NCBI RefSeq assembly: GCF_026625605.1
Contig: NZ_CP113054.1
Location: 124,001-188,000 of the forward strand
DNA from: Luteolibacter sp. SL250
Lineage (GTDB): Bacteria; Verrucomicrobiota; Verrucomicrobiia; Verrucomicrobiales; Akkermansiaceae
Direction of reading: 5' to 3'
DNA: 64,000 bases
Position numbers and translations under genes: made by a program. This document shows, piece by piece, positions 43,571-51,827 of this stretch. Within the stretch, counting starts at the first letter, position 1, and each line of letters starts with the position of its first letter. The notes under the pieces were generated by a model that was given only the letters and a program-made list of their open reading frames with translations, made no database searches and was not told where the DNA came from.

Positions 43571-43852
43571 TCAGAGAATGGTGCCCTTCTTCTCTTCTTC
43601 CTTCTTCTTGCCGGGGCAGTCATCCTTGTCCTTCTTGTCCTTGCCGGCGATGAGGGTGCCTTCCTTCTTCTTCTCCTCTTTCTTTTTGCCGGGGCAGTCG
43701 TCCTTCTCCTTCTTGTCCTTGTTCGGGCAGTCGTCCTTTTTCTTCTCAGCGGCGACGGCCTTCTCCTGGAGAGGGGCGGCGGTGACGACGTTGGAACCGG
43801 CGGCGAGGACTCCGGCGACGGCGGCTGCAACGAGTGCGTTGGTGGCTTTCAT
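43571..43852 (-). CDS. Secreted Cys-containing RiPP precursor (BufA/HvfA-like position, new core type)
   Basis: 93 aa. A signal peptide (MKATNALVAAAVAGVLAAGS, cut near VTAA-PLQ) is followed by a highly charged region of Lys, Asp and Glu. Three cysteines, at 42, 53 and 79, each sit in DDCP(N/G)K: KKDDCPNKDK, EKDDCPGKKKEE and DKDDCPGKKKEE. The second and third units each end in a GT-hydrophobic patch (KKKEGTLIAG, EEKKGTIL). The place, first in an operon with DUF692 and DUF2063 genes, and a Sec signal used as leader, match bufferin and HvfA systems. The cores known to me are EGKCG repeats (HvfA) or the four-Cys DUF2282 (bufferin 1); this one is neither. Expected to be secreted and to bind a soft metal, probably copper. 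Confidence 0.82.
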   Translation of the reverse strand: MKATNALVAAAVAGVLAAGSNVVTAAPLQEKAVAAEKKKDDCPNKDKKEKDDCPGKKKEEKKKEGTLIAGKDKKDKDDCPGKKKEEEKKGTIL

Positions 43853-43983
43853 TTGGGTTCGGTTGTTTTCTTTGGTTTTAGCGTGGAAGCCGGACACGCA
43901 TCCGCACCCGGCTCCATCCGCACTATTAGCACGAATTTCCCCGGCGCGAGAGATTTCCTCAGCCACCCCCCGGAAATTTCTCC
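43853..43983 (-). promoter_or_regulatory. Probable promoter region of the RiPP operon
   Basis: 131 bases without a gene between the cardiolipin synthase stop and the precursor start. On the minus strand TGCTAATAGTG, about 70 bases before the ATG, is a possible -10; no good -35 was fixed. The 5' leader before the ATG is A-rich (CTAAAACCAAAGAAAACAAC). Confidence 0.35.
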
Positions 43984-45426
43984 TCACTGCACCGGTGCCA
44001 GCAACTTCGCCAACCGCGCCCCCACCCGGAAGTGGAACGGCCTGCGGGTGAAGTCCTCCACCGTCTCCTCCGCGCAGTTCCGGAAGTCCTGCTCCAGCAT
44101 CTCCGTCACTTCCCGGATGAATTTTTTGTCCGAAGAAAATGCCATGATTTCGAAATTCAGGCGGAACGACCGGTTGTCCAGGTTCGCCGATCCCACCGCC
44201 GCCAGCCGTTCGTCGATGAGCATCACTTTCTGGTGCAGAAAGCCGGTCTGGTAGCGGAAAATTTTCACTCCGAAGGGAATCGACTGCTCGTAGTAAGTGA
44301 ACGCGGAAAGCCACACCAGCAGGTGGTCGGCCCGTTTCGGGATCATGATCCGGACATCCACCCCACGGATCGCCGCCGCCTGCAGCGCCGTCATCACCCC
44401 CTCATCCGGCACGAAATACGGGGACGCGATCCACAACCGTTCCCGGGACGAGTTCGCCGCCTCCGCCACCATCAGTTGCCAGGAGTCCAGCTCGTCCGCC
44501 GGGCCGGTCGGGATGATCGCGGCGATCTGGTCGTCGTCCTCCACTTCCTTTTCCCACGTCAGGTCCAGGAAATGGTCCGTCGCCCAGTGCCAGTCCTGCA
44601 GGAACACGAGCTGCAGCGCCTCCACCGTGGGGCCGCGCATCATCAGGTGCGTGTCCCGCCATTTCCCGAACTTCTGCGCCCGCCCGAGGTATTCGTCCCC
44701 CACATTGATGCCGCCGATGAAGCCAAGCTCGCCGTCGATCACGACGATCTTCCGGTGGTTGCGGAAATTCAACTGCAGCCGGGAGTACCACATCCGGTTC
44801 GTGCCAAAGGATTCACAATGCACCCCCGCCTCCTTCAGCTCCCGCAGGTAACGCCGGGGCAGCTTGCTGGAGCCGATCTCGTCGAACAGGAACCAGACGT
44901 CCACCCCTTGCCGCGCTTTCTCGATGAGGAGCTGCTGGAACTTGATGCCGATGCGGTCGCTTTTGACGATGTAAAAGTTCACGCAGACATACCGCTCCGC
45001 CGCCCGGATGGCGGAGAAGATGGCCTCGAAGGTTTCCTCTCCGTCGATGAGCAGCTTGAGCGAGTTCCCGCGCGTGAAGGGCAGCCCGCCCAGGTAGCGT
45101 GCGGTGCGGGCGAAGGCATCGTCCCGCGGGATCTCCACCTCGCGGATGGCCAGCTTGTCATAGATGGAGGCGGCCAGGCGGCTCATCCGGCTGTCGTCGT
45201 TCCGGCGCGCCCTCACGTAACCCTCGAACCGCGTCCGTCCCAGCAGCCAGTACAGCGGGATGGCGACGTAGGGGAACGTCAGCAATGAAATCACCCACGC
45301 GATGGTCCCCTGCGACGTGCGCACGTGCATCACCGCATGGATGACATGGACCAGGCCCAGCACATGGAGGGTGGCCACCCCCGCGATACCTAGCCAAGCC
45401 ATCACCTCCGGACTGATCAATGCCAT
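43984..45426 (-). CDS. Cardiolipin synthase, phospholipase D family
   Basis: 480 aa from MALISPEVMAWLGIAG. Two N-terminal membrane helices (ATLHVLGLVHVIHAVMHV, AWVISLLTFPYVAIPLYWLL), then two PLD domains with HKD motifs HRKIVVIDGELGFIGGIN and HQKVMLIDERLAAVGSANLD. It joins two phosphatidylglycerols (ClsA/ClsB type) to cardiolipin in the inner membrane. Length fits ClsA-like enzymes. It is directly upstream of the RiPP operon on the same strand. Confidence 0.92.
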   Translation of the reverse strand: MALISPEVMAWLGIAGVATLHVLGLVHVIHAVMHVRTSQGTIAWVISLLTFPYVAIPLYWLLGRTRFEGYVRARRNDDSRMSRLAASIYDKLAIREVEIPRDDAFARTARYLGGLPFTRGNSLKLLIDGEETFEAIFSAIRAAERYVCVNFYIVKSDRIGIKFQQLLIEKARQGVDVWFLFDEIGSSKLPRRYLRELKEAGVHCESFGTNRMWYSRLQLNFRNHRKIVVIDGELGFIGGINVGDEYLGRAQKFGKWRDTHLMMRGPTVEALQLVFLQDWHWATDHFLDLTWEKEVEDDDQIAAIIPTGPADELDSWQLMVAEAANSSRERLWIASPYFVPDEGVMTALQAAAIRGVDVRIMIPKRADHLLVWLSAFTYYEQSIPFGVKIFRYQTGFLHQKVMLIDERLAAVGSANLDNRSFRLNFEIMAFSSDKKFIREVTEMLEQDFRNCAEETVEDFTRRPFHFRVGARLAKLLAPVQ

Positions 45427-45483
45427 CACCGCCCAGCCTAAGCCGTGTCCTCATCCGCACAAGGAATCTATCATACCTCTGAT

Positions 45484-45545
45484 GGAGCGCGGACTTCAGT
45501 CCGCCCCATTCGAACCTGTCCCTGCGAAACCAAGCGAACTGAAGG
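45484..45545. repeat. REP pair, second half decayed
   Basis: Core GCGGACTTCAGTCCGC at 45489-45504 with GGAGC before it. The facing copy is degraded to GCGAACTGAAGGGCACT near 45534, after the usual TGCGAAACCAA. Confidence 0.75.
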
Positions 45546-45598
45546 GCACTACCGTCAAGGCCTGGGGATACTTGTTAGGGAAAGGCGGCCCTCTTTAA

Positions 45599-45722
45599 GC
45601 GCAGATTAAAGGATTAAGAAGGATTCCGCGGATTCCAATTCGCCGCTGGCGCTATTTTTACCCCTCGCTGATTTCGTCTTATTCTTAATCTGCGGAATCC
45701 GTTTAATCCTCTTAATCTGCGT
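45599..45722. repeat. Inverted-repeat element (CGCAGATTAA type)
   Basis: Left arm GCGCAGATTAAAGGATTAAG then AAGGATTCCGCGGATT, right arm AATCTGCGGAATCCG then TTTAATCCTCTTAATCTGCG. The arms are about 35 bases with few mismatches. The region is AT-rich compared with the rest of the window and carries no gene. Confidence 0.75.
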
Positions 45723-45790
45723 TGAATATGACTCGCTCGGGCCTTCGGATTTCCAATCCTTGGTATGCACTGGACTCCTATCTCTGCGAA

Positions 45791-45820
45791 TCCCAGCGGA
45801 CTGAATTCCGCGCTCCATCT
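45791..45820. repeat. Single REP, one mismatch in the core
   Basis: GCGGACTGAATTCCGC at 45796-45811 followed by GCTCC. It lies just downstream of the stop of the minus-strand gene at 45826. Confidence 0.7.
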
Positions 45821-45825
45821 TCGAT

Positions 45826-46563
45826 CTAACCGCCTTTCCCGATGCGGTGGAAATGCCAGCGGATCTCCTCCTCATACGCGCGCAGGGAGGGATAGGCCGT
45901 GTCCGGCTGGCGGATGCCGGTGTTCGCGCGCTCCGGCGGGAGCAGTGCCCGCAGCTCGGCGATGCCAGCCGCGAGATCCTCCTGCTTGTGGAGCTGGATC
46001 GACCGCCCCTTCACGAAGATCGCCTTCGCCGCGGCGAGTGACATCTTCAGCCGCTGCGGCTCCGTCCAGAAAAAGAACTCGATGCGGAACTCCTTCTCCA
46101 TTTCCTCCCGATACGTGCGCTCCATCCGTGTCTCCGGGTCGTTCCGCTTCCATCCGTTGTTCGGGTTGAGGATGTTTTCCGACTTCGGCCTCAGCTTCGA
46201 GACATGCCCGGCGGAAAGGAAAACCAGATCCGCCAGCGCCCGGGACGTCACCCGTCCCATGGAGTCCGTGAACCGCAGCCACTCCCCGTCCGCATCCACC
46301 CGCTGCACCTGGAAGTCCGCCGGCAGCGGCGGAAGCTCCGCATCATCCACGATCTCGACCGGGAACCCGCGCGCATCCAGCGCCGCCTTCATCCGCACGG
46401 CATCCTCATGCGGGAGCCGGGACACCACGATGCCGAACAGGTCCCGGTAATACTGCACCAGGTCCGCCTTCGCCACGGTTTCCGCCGCTCCGGCGGTTTC
46501 CAAAAAAGAATCCCGCCCGATCGTCTGATCGAGCGAGATTTGCAAAAGGCTGAAAGTGGGCAT
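45826..46563 (-). CDS. Hypothetical protein
   Basis: 245 aa from MPTFSLLQISLDQTIGRDS. No signal peptide. The N-terminal part (DLVQYYRDLFGIVVSRLPHE, DAVRMKAALDARGFPVEIVD) resembles an alpha/beta domain with a FGIVVSRLP ... GFPVEIV pattern, possibly ferredoxin-like fold. The middle FTDSMGRVTSRALADLVFLS looks like a beta barrel surface. I do not recognise the family. A similar-looking pattern of a short regulatory domain in the cytoplasm is only a guess. It is transcribed in the same direction as ndk upstream, 37 bases apart. Confidence 0.65.
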   Translation of the reverse strand: MPTFSLLQISLDQTIGRDSFLETAGAAETVAKADLVQYYRDLFGIVVSRLPHEDAVRMKAALDARGFPVEIVDDAELPPLPADFQVQRVDADGEWLRFTDSMGRVTSRALADLVFLSAGHVSKLRPKSENILNPNNGWKRNDPETRMERTYREEMEKEFRIEFFFWTEPQRLKMSLAAAKAIFVKGRSIQLHKQEDLAAGIAELRALLPPERANTGIRQPDTAYPSLRAYEEEIRWHFHRIGKGG

Positions 46564-46600
46564 GCCGCCCACTTAATCCATCCCCGGAGGGAAGTTCACC

Positions 46601-47038
46601 TCAAAACTTGAAGACTTCGCCGGGCTGGAAGAAGCGCTTGATCTCCGCTTCCGCCGCTTCCGGGGAGTCGGAGGCGTGGCAGACGTTGCGCATCTTGGAC
46701 TCGCTGTCCTTGAAGCCGAAGTCACCGCGGATGGTGCCGGCGGGAGCCTGGGTGGAGTCGGTCGGTCCGAGGAGGTCGCGCACGCGCCCGATCACGTTCT
46801 CACCTTCCAGGGCGAGGGCGATCACCGGAGCCTCCTGCATGAAGCCGCGCACGGACGGGAAGAACGGCTTGTCGGCGATGTGGGAGTAGTGCTCCGCGAG
46901 GATCTCGTCGCTCAGCGCGAGCATCTTGATGCCGCGGATGACGAAACCTTCCTTCAGGAAACGGGCAAGCACCTCACCGGTGAGGTTTTTCTGAACCGCA
47001 TCCGGCTTGAACAAAATCAAAGTGGTCTCAAGAGCCAT
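46601..47038 (-). CDS. ndk: Nucleoside diphosphate kinase
   Basis: 145 aa, usual length. ETTLILFKPDAVQKNLTGEV at the start, HYSHIADKPFFPSVRGFM, the nucleotide-binding GRVRDLLGPTDSTQAPAGTI with RGDFG, and NVCHASDSPEAAEAEI, whose His is the phosphorylated residue. It balances NTP pools by moving the gamma-phosphate between nucleotides. Confidence 0.96.
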   Translation of the reverse strand: MALETTLILFKPDAVQKNLTGEVLARFLKEGFVIRGIKMLALSDEILAEHYSHIADKPFFPSVRGFMQEAPVIALALEGENVIGRVRDLLGPTDSTQAPAGTIRGDFGFKDSESKMRNVCHASDSPEAAEAEIKRFFQPGEVFKF

Positions 47039-47080
47039 GCAGCGAAGTAGGTGGCGGAACGCGGGGTGGCAAGCCTTTCT

Positions 47081-48409
47081 TCAGGGCGGGTCGAGGGCGT
47101 CCGCCCGTTGTTTCAAGGCCTTCGCGGCATCCGCATTCCGGTTTTCCCGATCCCACAGCCCCGCCAGCCGCCTCAGCGCGGACGCGGTTTCCTTCTTCTT
47201 CTCCGGCGGGAATGACTTGATGGCGGTGCGCAGCCGCTCCTCCGCCGCCTTGCTCTGGCCCTCTTCCAGCAGGCAGTCCGCGGACTCCATCAGGAAGGCG
47301 GCGTCCGGCTTCATGTCGCCCATGGCGGCCTCCGCCTCCCGGAACAACCGCCCGGCCTTCGCCTTCGTCTCCGGGTCCAGCCGCGTGGCGACCGCCAGCT
47401 TCATGGCAAGTTCCGGCCGCGCGGGATGGTCGAAAACCCCCTTCTCCAGCAACAACCTGGCCGCCCGCGCATCTCCCGCCGCGATGAACTCATCCGCCAG
47501 GATGGCGAACTCCTTCGGTGAACCGCCACGGGCCTTGAGCAGTTCCGCCCCGTAGTGGCGGGCTTCCTTTTCGTTCCCCTTCAGCCGGTGGAACTTCGCC
47601 AGAGACTGCAGGGCAAGCTCGCTCTTCGGGCGGATCTCCACCACCTCCTTCAGCGCGGCCTCACCCTCGGCATCCCGCTTCGCCGAAAAGAACAGGACTC
47701 CCAGACGGGTCCGCAGGTCCAGCGACCACGGAGCGGCCTTCACATGGTCGGACAGGATGCGGATCGCCTCATCCTGACGGCCCGTGGTGCGGAAGTAATC
47801 CGACGCCGCCCGGGCAAGGTGCGGGTCCTCCGGATGCGCCTGCAGCGCGGAAAGATAGCGGCGGTCCACCCGGTCCCGCGCGACGATGTCCCCCCCCCTG
47901 AACAATCCCCGCGCGGTGGAGGCATAGATCTCCGCCGCGACCGGGTCCGACGGCGGCAGGAGTTCCATCAGCGCCGTCGCCTTTTCCGTGTCCCCGCGGG
48001 TCCGGAAAATGGTCAACAGGCGGGAGATCAGCGTCAGGTCTTCCGGACTTTTCTCCAGCGCTTTCTCCAGGATCTCCACCGCCAGCTTCTGCGCCATGGC
48101 ATCCCCATGGCCCGTCTGCTCCAGGATGGAGGCATAGGCGAGCTGCACATCCGTCCGCTCCGGCGCACCCTCCGCCAGGTCCCGGTAAAGTTTCACCGCC
48201 CCCGCGCGGTCGTCCGCGGCCAGCCGGTATTCCGCCAGCTTCCGCACCAGCGGCAGCGCCTGCGGGTCCAGCTTCCACGCCGCCTCAAAGGCCGTCTGCG
48301 CCGCCGCATCATCCCCCCGTTCCTCCGCCCGCACGCCCATCGCGTACTCCACGCGGGGATCCGCCGCCAGGAGGGGTAGCGGGAATAGCAGCATGCACGC
48401 TACCTTCAT
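47081..48409 (-). CDS. Tetratricopeptide repeat protein, exported
   Basis: 442 aa from MKVACMLLFPLPLLAADPRV, a signal peptide; the frame is open upstream to 48526 but the early part does not read like protein. TPR units are obvious: YAMGVRAEERGDDAAAQTAF, LRKLAEYRLAADDRAGAVKL-like units, SDYFRTTGRQDEAIRILSDH, LGVLFFSAKRDAEGEAALKE, SLAKFHRLKGNEKEARHYGA. About ten repeats. Such proteins are adaptors in envelope assembly or stress systems; no partner can be named. Confidence 0.78.
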   Translation of the reverse strand: MKVACMLLFPLPLLAADPRVEYAMGVRAEERGDDAAAQTAFEAAWKLDPQALPLVRKLAEYRLAADDRAGAVKLYRDLAEGAPERTDVQLAYASILEQTGHGDAMAQKLAVEILEKALEKSPEDLTLISRLLTIFRTRGDTEKATALMELLPPSDPVAAEIYASTARGLFRGGDIVARDRVDRRYLSALQAHPEDPHLARAASDYFRTTGRQDEAIRILSDHVKAAPWSLDLRTRLGVLFFSAKRDAEGEAALKEVVEIRPKSELALQSLAKFHRLKGNEKEARHYGAELLKARGGSPKEFAILADEFIAAGDARAARLLLEKGVFDHPARPELAMKLAVATRLDPETKAKAGRLFREAEAAMGDMKPDAAFLMESADCLLEEGQSKAAEERLRTAIKSFPPEKKKETASALRRLAGLWDRENRNADAAKALKQRADALDPP

Positions 48410-48556
48410 CCCCGATGTCATCGGCCAGTTTCGTTTCATCGGCAGTTTCATCACCATTGCGGCAGTCCTGACGCCTACTTTCCGGTGCCACCGTAGCCGA
48501 TGGCCCCCGCACCGGCAAGTGGTCATGAGAATGGCTCGTCGGACTCCTCCCCCGAC

Positions 48557-51500
48557 TCACTTCACCGGGATACGCCGGTGCAGCTCACCTGAGACGCGGC
48601 CGTCCTTCTCCAGCACGATGGTGACGGGCAGTTCCCGGACCGCCGTGGTGGCGGGTGGGGTGAGCGTGAGATTCCCCGCCGTCTTCCAGCCGGGCGGGAC
48701 GATCACCTTCGTTGTGACGCCGGAGGAAAGGGTCACCGGGATCTGGGTCTCCGCCGCGCGCGAGACGGACGACGGAACCTCACCGAATCCGGTGCCGCCC
48801 TTCCCGAGTGTCGCCGCAAGCTCCCCGCCGCCGTCATACACCAGGAGGATGGGATCCGCGCCGAGGCTGAGGGTGAGCGCCTTTCCGCCCGCATCCAGCA
48901 CGGAGGTGGTGCCATCCACCCGCACCAGCTTCACCGCGCCCACGCCTTCCAGAGGGATGTCCAGGTCGGCATCCCCGGATTCCTTCCACAGGAACTGCAG
49001 TGACTTGCCATCCCGGTCACGGAAAAGGAACGCCTGCACACCGCCGTCATAGGTCTTCTCCGCGACGAACTTCTTGATGCCGACGGCGTTGACCGTGTGG
49101 TACCACGCCACCGCATCCAGACGCGGCGCGTAGCGGTTGAACCGGCAGTCGAACAGGTTGTGCGAGTCCCCGGACGAGCCGTGACTCTTCCCCTCCGGGT
49201 CCGGATAGAGGAAGCCGAACCAGCACATGTTCGCCCCGCCTTCGGCGAAAAAGGCCGCCGTCTTCTTGAAAACCTCCACCGCCACCACATGGCGCGTCTG
49301 GCCCTGGCTGTTGAGGCCCAGCTCCGTGGACCACAGCGGCTTCACCACGCCGTGCTGCTTCATCAGGTCCTTGTATTTCACCATCGTCCGCCGCACGTCC
49401 GCGGGCCGCTCGTAGATGTGGAAGTCGAAGGCGTCGCAGTATTTCCCGTAGCCGAGGCCGAAGTACTCCGGGTTCGGCTCCACGGACGTCGCCACCACCG
49501 GGATGGTGGGGTCGGTTTTCTTGATCTCGTCGTAGAGCACGCGGTAGGCCTCCACGTTCGCCTTCACGCGCTCGCCGGTGCCGTGCGGCTCGTTGCCCAG
49601 GTTGATGATCATCGGCCGGTAGCCGCCGAACTCATTGATGAAGTTCCGCACGCCCTGGCGCAGCGAGGTTTCATCATAATCGCGCTTCCCGTCCTCGATG
49701 AACTTGGCCGGGGTGGTGGTCAGCCAGCCGAGTCCAAGTTCCTTCACCAGATCGATCCGGGGCAACTCCGGCTTGTAGGGTGGCTTCGACGACCACCCGC
49801 CCCACAGGCCGACGATGCGGATGCCCACGCGGTCGCTGAGGCGGATGTATTCCGCGATCCGGTTGTCCCAGTTGCGGGCGGTGAAGGGCACCTCCTCCGG
49901 CTTGTACTGCCGGTTGGTGGACTCCGGCAGGATGGCGAAGGACGTCTGGTGGGAGAATGGTTTCGCACCCGCCTGCTCGCTGGTCGCCTCGATCTCATAG
50001 TAGCGGCCGATCTCCAGCGGTGCCTGTGCCAGGTCGAGAGTAGCGGTGTAGGTGTTCTTTTCCCCCGTGGTGAGCTTCAGCTTCACCGGCGTCATCTGCT
50101 CCGCGCCCCAGTAGTCACGAACCACGCAGGTAATTTCATGATCCTTTGGCAGCGGCTTCGCAGCCTGCACGGTGATGGCGACCGTGCGCGGGTCTTCCGG
50201 CTTCAGCAGGTTCCCCAGTGCCGCTGTGGAAAACAGGATGCGCGTGACGGCGTTCGGCATTCCGCTGGCCGGAGTGAGGAACCCCGCGCTCACGTTTCCG
50301 ATCCAGAAGGACCCCCAGGTCTTGTTGAGCTGAGCGACGAACCGGGCGGAGGCGGCACCTTTCGGCAGCTCGACGGCCTGCTGGATCTCCGTCTCCGGCT
50401 TCGGCCCGTACACGTCCGCGATGGTGAAATTCTCCAGTGCCTTTCCAGAGGCGTCCGCCACCTCCAGCACCACCGTCCCGCTGTAGGAACTGTCCGGTGA
50501 CTTCAGCTCGGACCGGACGGCGAGGGACACCTGCCAGTTCCCGGGCGTGACCTTGAAGGAGGGGCTGGCCGCCGTGGCCGGTTGGTTCGCCTCATTCTCG
50601 GTGCGGGAGAATTTCAGGCGGTCCCCGTCCACGGACACACCGCCCTGGGTCTTCCACGGGGCTTTGGCAAAGTCCGCCCTGAATGCCTCCGCCACCACCG
50701 AGGCGCGCGTGCCTTCCACCGTGATGTCCTTCAGCAGGATAACCGGCTCCTTTTCCGCGCCGCTGTTGAGGGCGATGGAAATGAGCTTGGCCGGAGCATG
50801 CCACTTGCCGTCCTTCGCGCCGCCCCAGTGTTCGCCACCGGCGATCTTCGACGGCAGGATCTCCAGGTCGTTCCATTGATTATCAGCGGTGATCTTCACC
50901 CGCGCCTGGTGCGTCTCGCCGGTGCCATCCACGAGCTGGATGCGGATGCCGGAGGCATTGGCGGACCGGTATTTCAGCCGGAAGCCGGAGGTCTCCTTGA
51001 AAGCGAGATCCTCCAGCCGCTTCACCGCCGCGACGTAGGCACCGCCGCCGGTGAAGTCTCCGGAAAGCTTCATCGCTCCGTCTTCGTCACCGAGGGAACC
51101 TTTCGCGCCCTTGAACTCCGGGCCGTTGGTGAAGTTCCACGCGCCGCTGCCACCCTCGCTGAGGGAGGCGGTCGCTTTCACCAGCGTCTCCGGCGGCGTC
51201 TGCAGCAGGGACACCTCATTCAGCCAGAGGGTGCGCACGGGCTGCTTCTCCGTCTTGCCCAGCAGCAGGTAGATCGCGGATGCGGGCTGGTGCCATTTCC
51301 CGTCCTTCGCACCGCCCCAGGATTCATACTTCGCCACCCCGGGGATCGCGTCCGACTGCCCGCGCTTCGCGAAAAATTCCCCGATGGGGAACTCAATCTT
51401 CTGCCAGCCATCGGAGGCATCCGTCACCAGCGCGAGCTGGTGGCACTGGCCGGAACCGTCGATGAGCCGCATGGTGAAGCGGTCGGAGCCGGGGTTCTTC

Positions 51501-51784
51501 ACCCACATGGACACCCCGGAGATCGCGGTTTTCGGGAACTGCTTCCCCGCCTGGACGTACATCCCCGCCTTGGTGAAGTCCGCGCTGAGCTTGAGCGACG
51601 GCTTCCCGTCACGAGGCGCGGAGGCGTCGATCTCCAGACCTCCTTTCGCCCCGCCTCCGAATTCCTGGCCGTTGTTGAACGACCAGCCCTTGGAAGGCTG
51701 CGCGTCCTCGATCAGGGGAACCACGGGCTGCGCGGAGAGCAGTCCGGTGCTCAGGGTCAGAAGCAGGGCGGCTTTTTTGATCAT
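48557..51784 (-). CDS. Secreted clan-A glycoside hydrolase-like protein with carbohydrate-binding modules
   Basis: 1075 aa. Signal MIKKAALLLTLSTGLLSAQP. Residues about 20-370 hold two similar beta-sandwich modules (GWSFNNGQEFGGGAKGG, WNFTNGPEFKGAKGSLGDED; each with a WGGAKDGKWH segment), and about 370-520 another binding domain. A linker of Ig-like type follows. The TIM barrel starts near RNWDNRIAEYIRLSDRVGIR; Glu732 (NLGNEPHG) is the likely acid/base and Glu821 (LWSTELGL) the likely nucleophile, the GH5/GH39/GH30 clan-A layout. A C-terminal beta domain ends the chain. Polysaccharide cleavage outside the cell is likely; substrate unknown. Confidence 0.78.
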   Translation of the reverse strand: MIKKAALLLTLSTGLLSAQPVVPLIEDAQPSKGWSFNNGQEFGGGAKGGLEIDASAPRDGKPSLKLSADFTKAGMYVQAGKQFPKTAISGVSMWVKNPGSDRFTMRLIDGSGQCHQLALVTDASDGWQKIEFPIGEFFAKRGQSDAIPGVAKYESWGGAKDGKWHQPASAIYLLLGKTEKQPVRTLWLNEVSLLQTPPETLVKATASLSEGGSGAWNFTNGPEFKGAKGSLGDEDGAMKLSGDFTGGGAYVAAVKRLEDLAFKETSGFRLKYRSANASGIRIQLVDGTGETHQARVKITADNQWNDLEILPSKIAGGEHWGGAKDGKWHAPAKLISIALNSGAEKEPVILLKDITVEGTRASVVAEAFRADFAKAPWKTQGGVSVDGDRLKFSRTENEANQPATAASPSFKVTPGNWQVSLAVRSELKSPDSSYSGTVVLEVADASGKALENFTIADVYGPKPETEIQQAVELPKGAASARFVAQLNKTWGSFWIGNVSAGFLTPASGMPNAVTRILFSTAALGNLLKPEDPRTVAITVQAAKPLPKDHEITCVVRDYWGAEQMTPVKLKLTTGEKNTYTATLDLAQAPLEIGRYYEIEATSEQAGAKPFSHQTSFAILPESTNRQYKPEEVPFTARNWDNRIAEYIRLSDRVGIRIVGLWGGWSSKPPYKPELPRIDLVKELGLGWLTTTPAKFIEDGKRDYDETSLRQGVRNFINEFGGYRPMIINLGNEPHGTGERVKANVEAYRVLYDEIKKTDPTIPVVATSVEPNPEYFGLGYGKYCDAFDFHIYERPADVRRTMVKYKDLMKQHGVVKPLWSTELGLNSQGQTRHVVAVEVFKKTAAFFAEGGANMCWFGFLYPDPEGKSHGSSGDSHNLFDCRFNRYAPRLDAVAWYHTVNAVGIKKFVAEKTYDGGVQAFLFRDRDGKSLQFLWKESGDADLDIPLEGVGAVKLVRVDGTTSVLDAGGKALTLSLGADPILLVYDGGGELAATLGKGGTGFGEVPSSVSRAAETQIPVTLSSGVTTKVIVPPGWKTAGNLTLTPPATTAVRELPVTIVLEKDGRVSGELHRRIPVK

Positions 51785-51827
51785 GCAGCCACCAGATACG
51801 CGCCGCCGCGCAACTTTCGTTCGTTGA

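Noticed and set aside
43498-43830. Alternative frame over the RiPP precursor (110 codons, minus strand)
   Set aside because: Low-complexity Ser/Pro/Arg/Thr translation; the chosen frame has signal peptide and conserved-looking Cys repeats.
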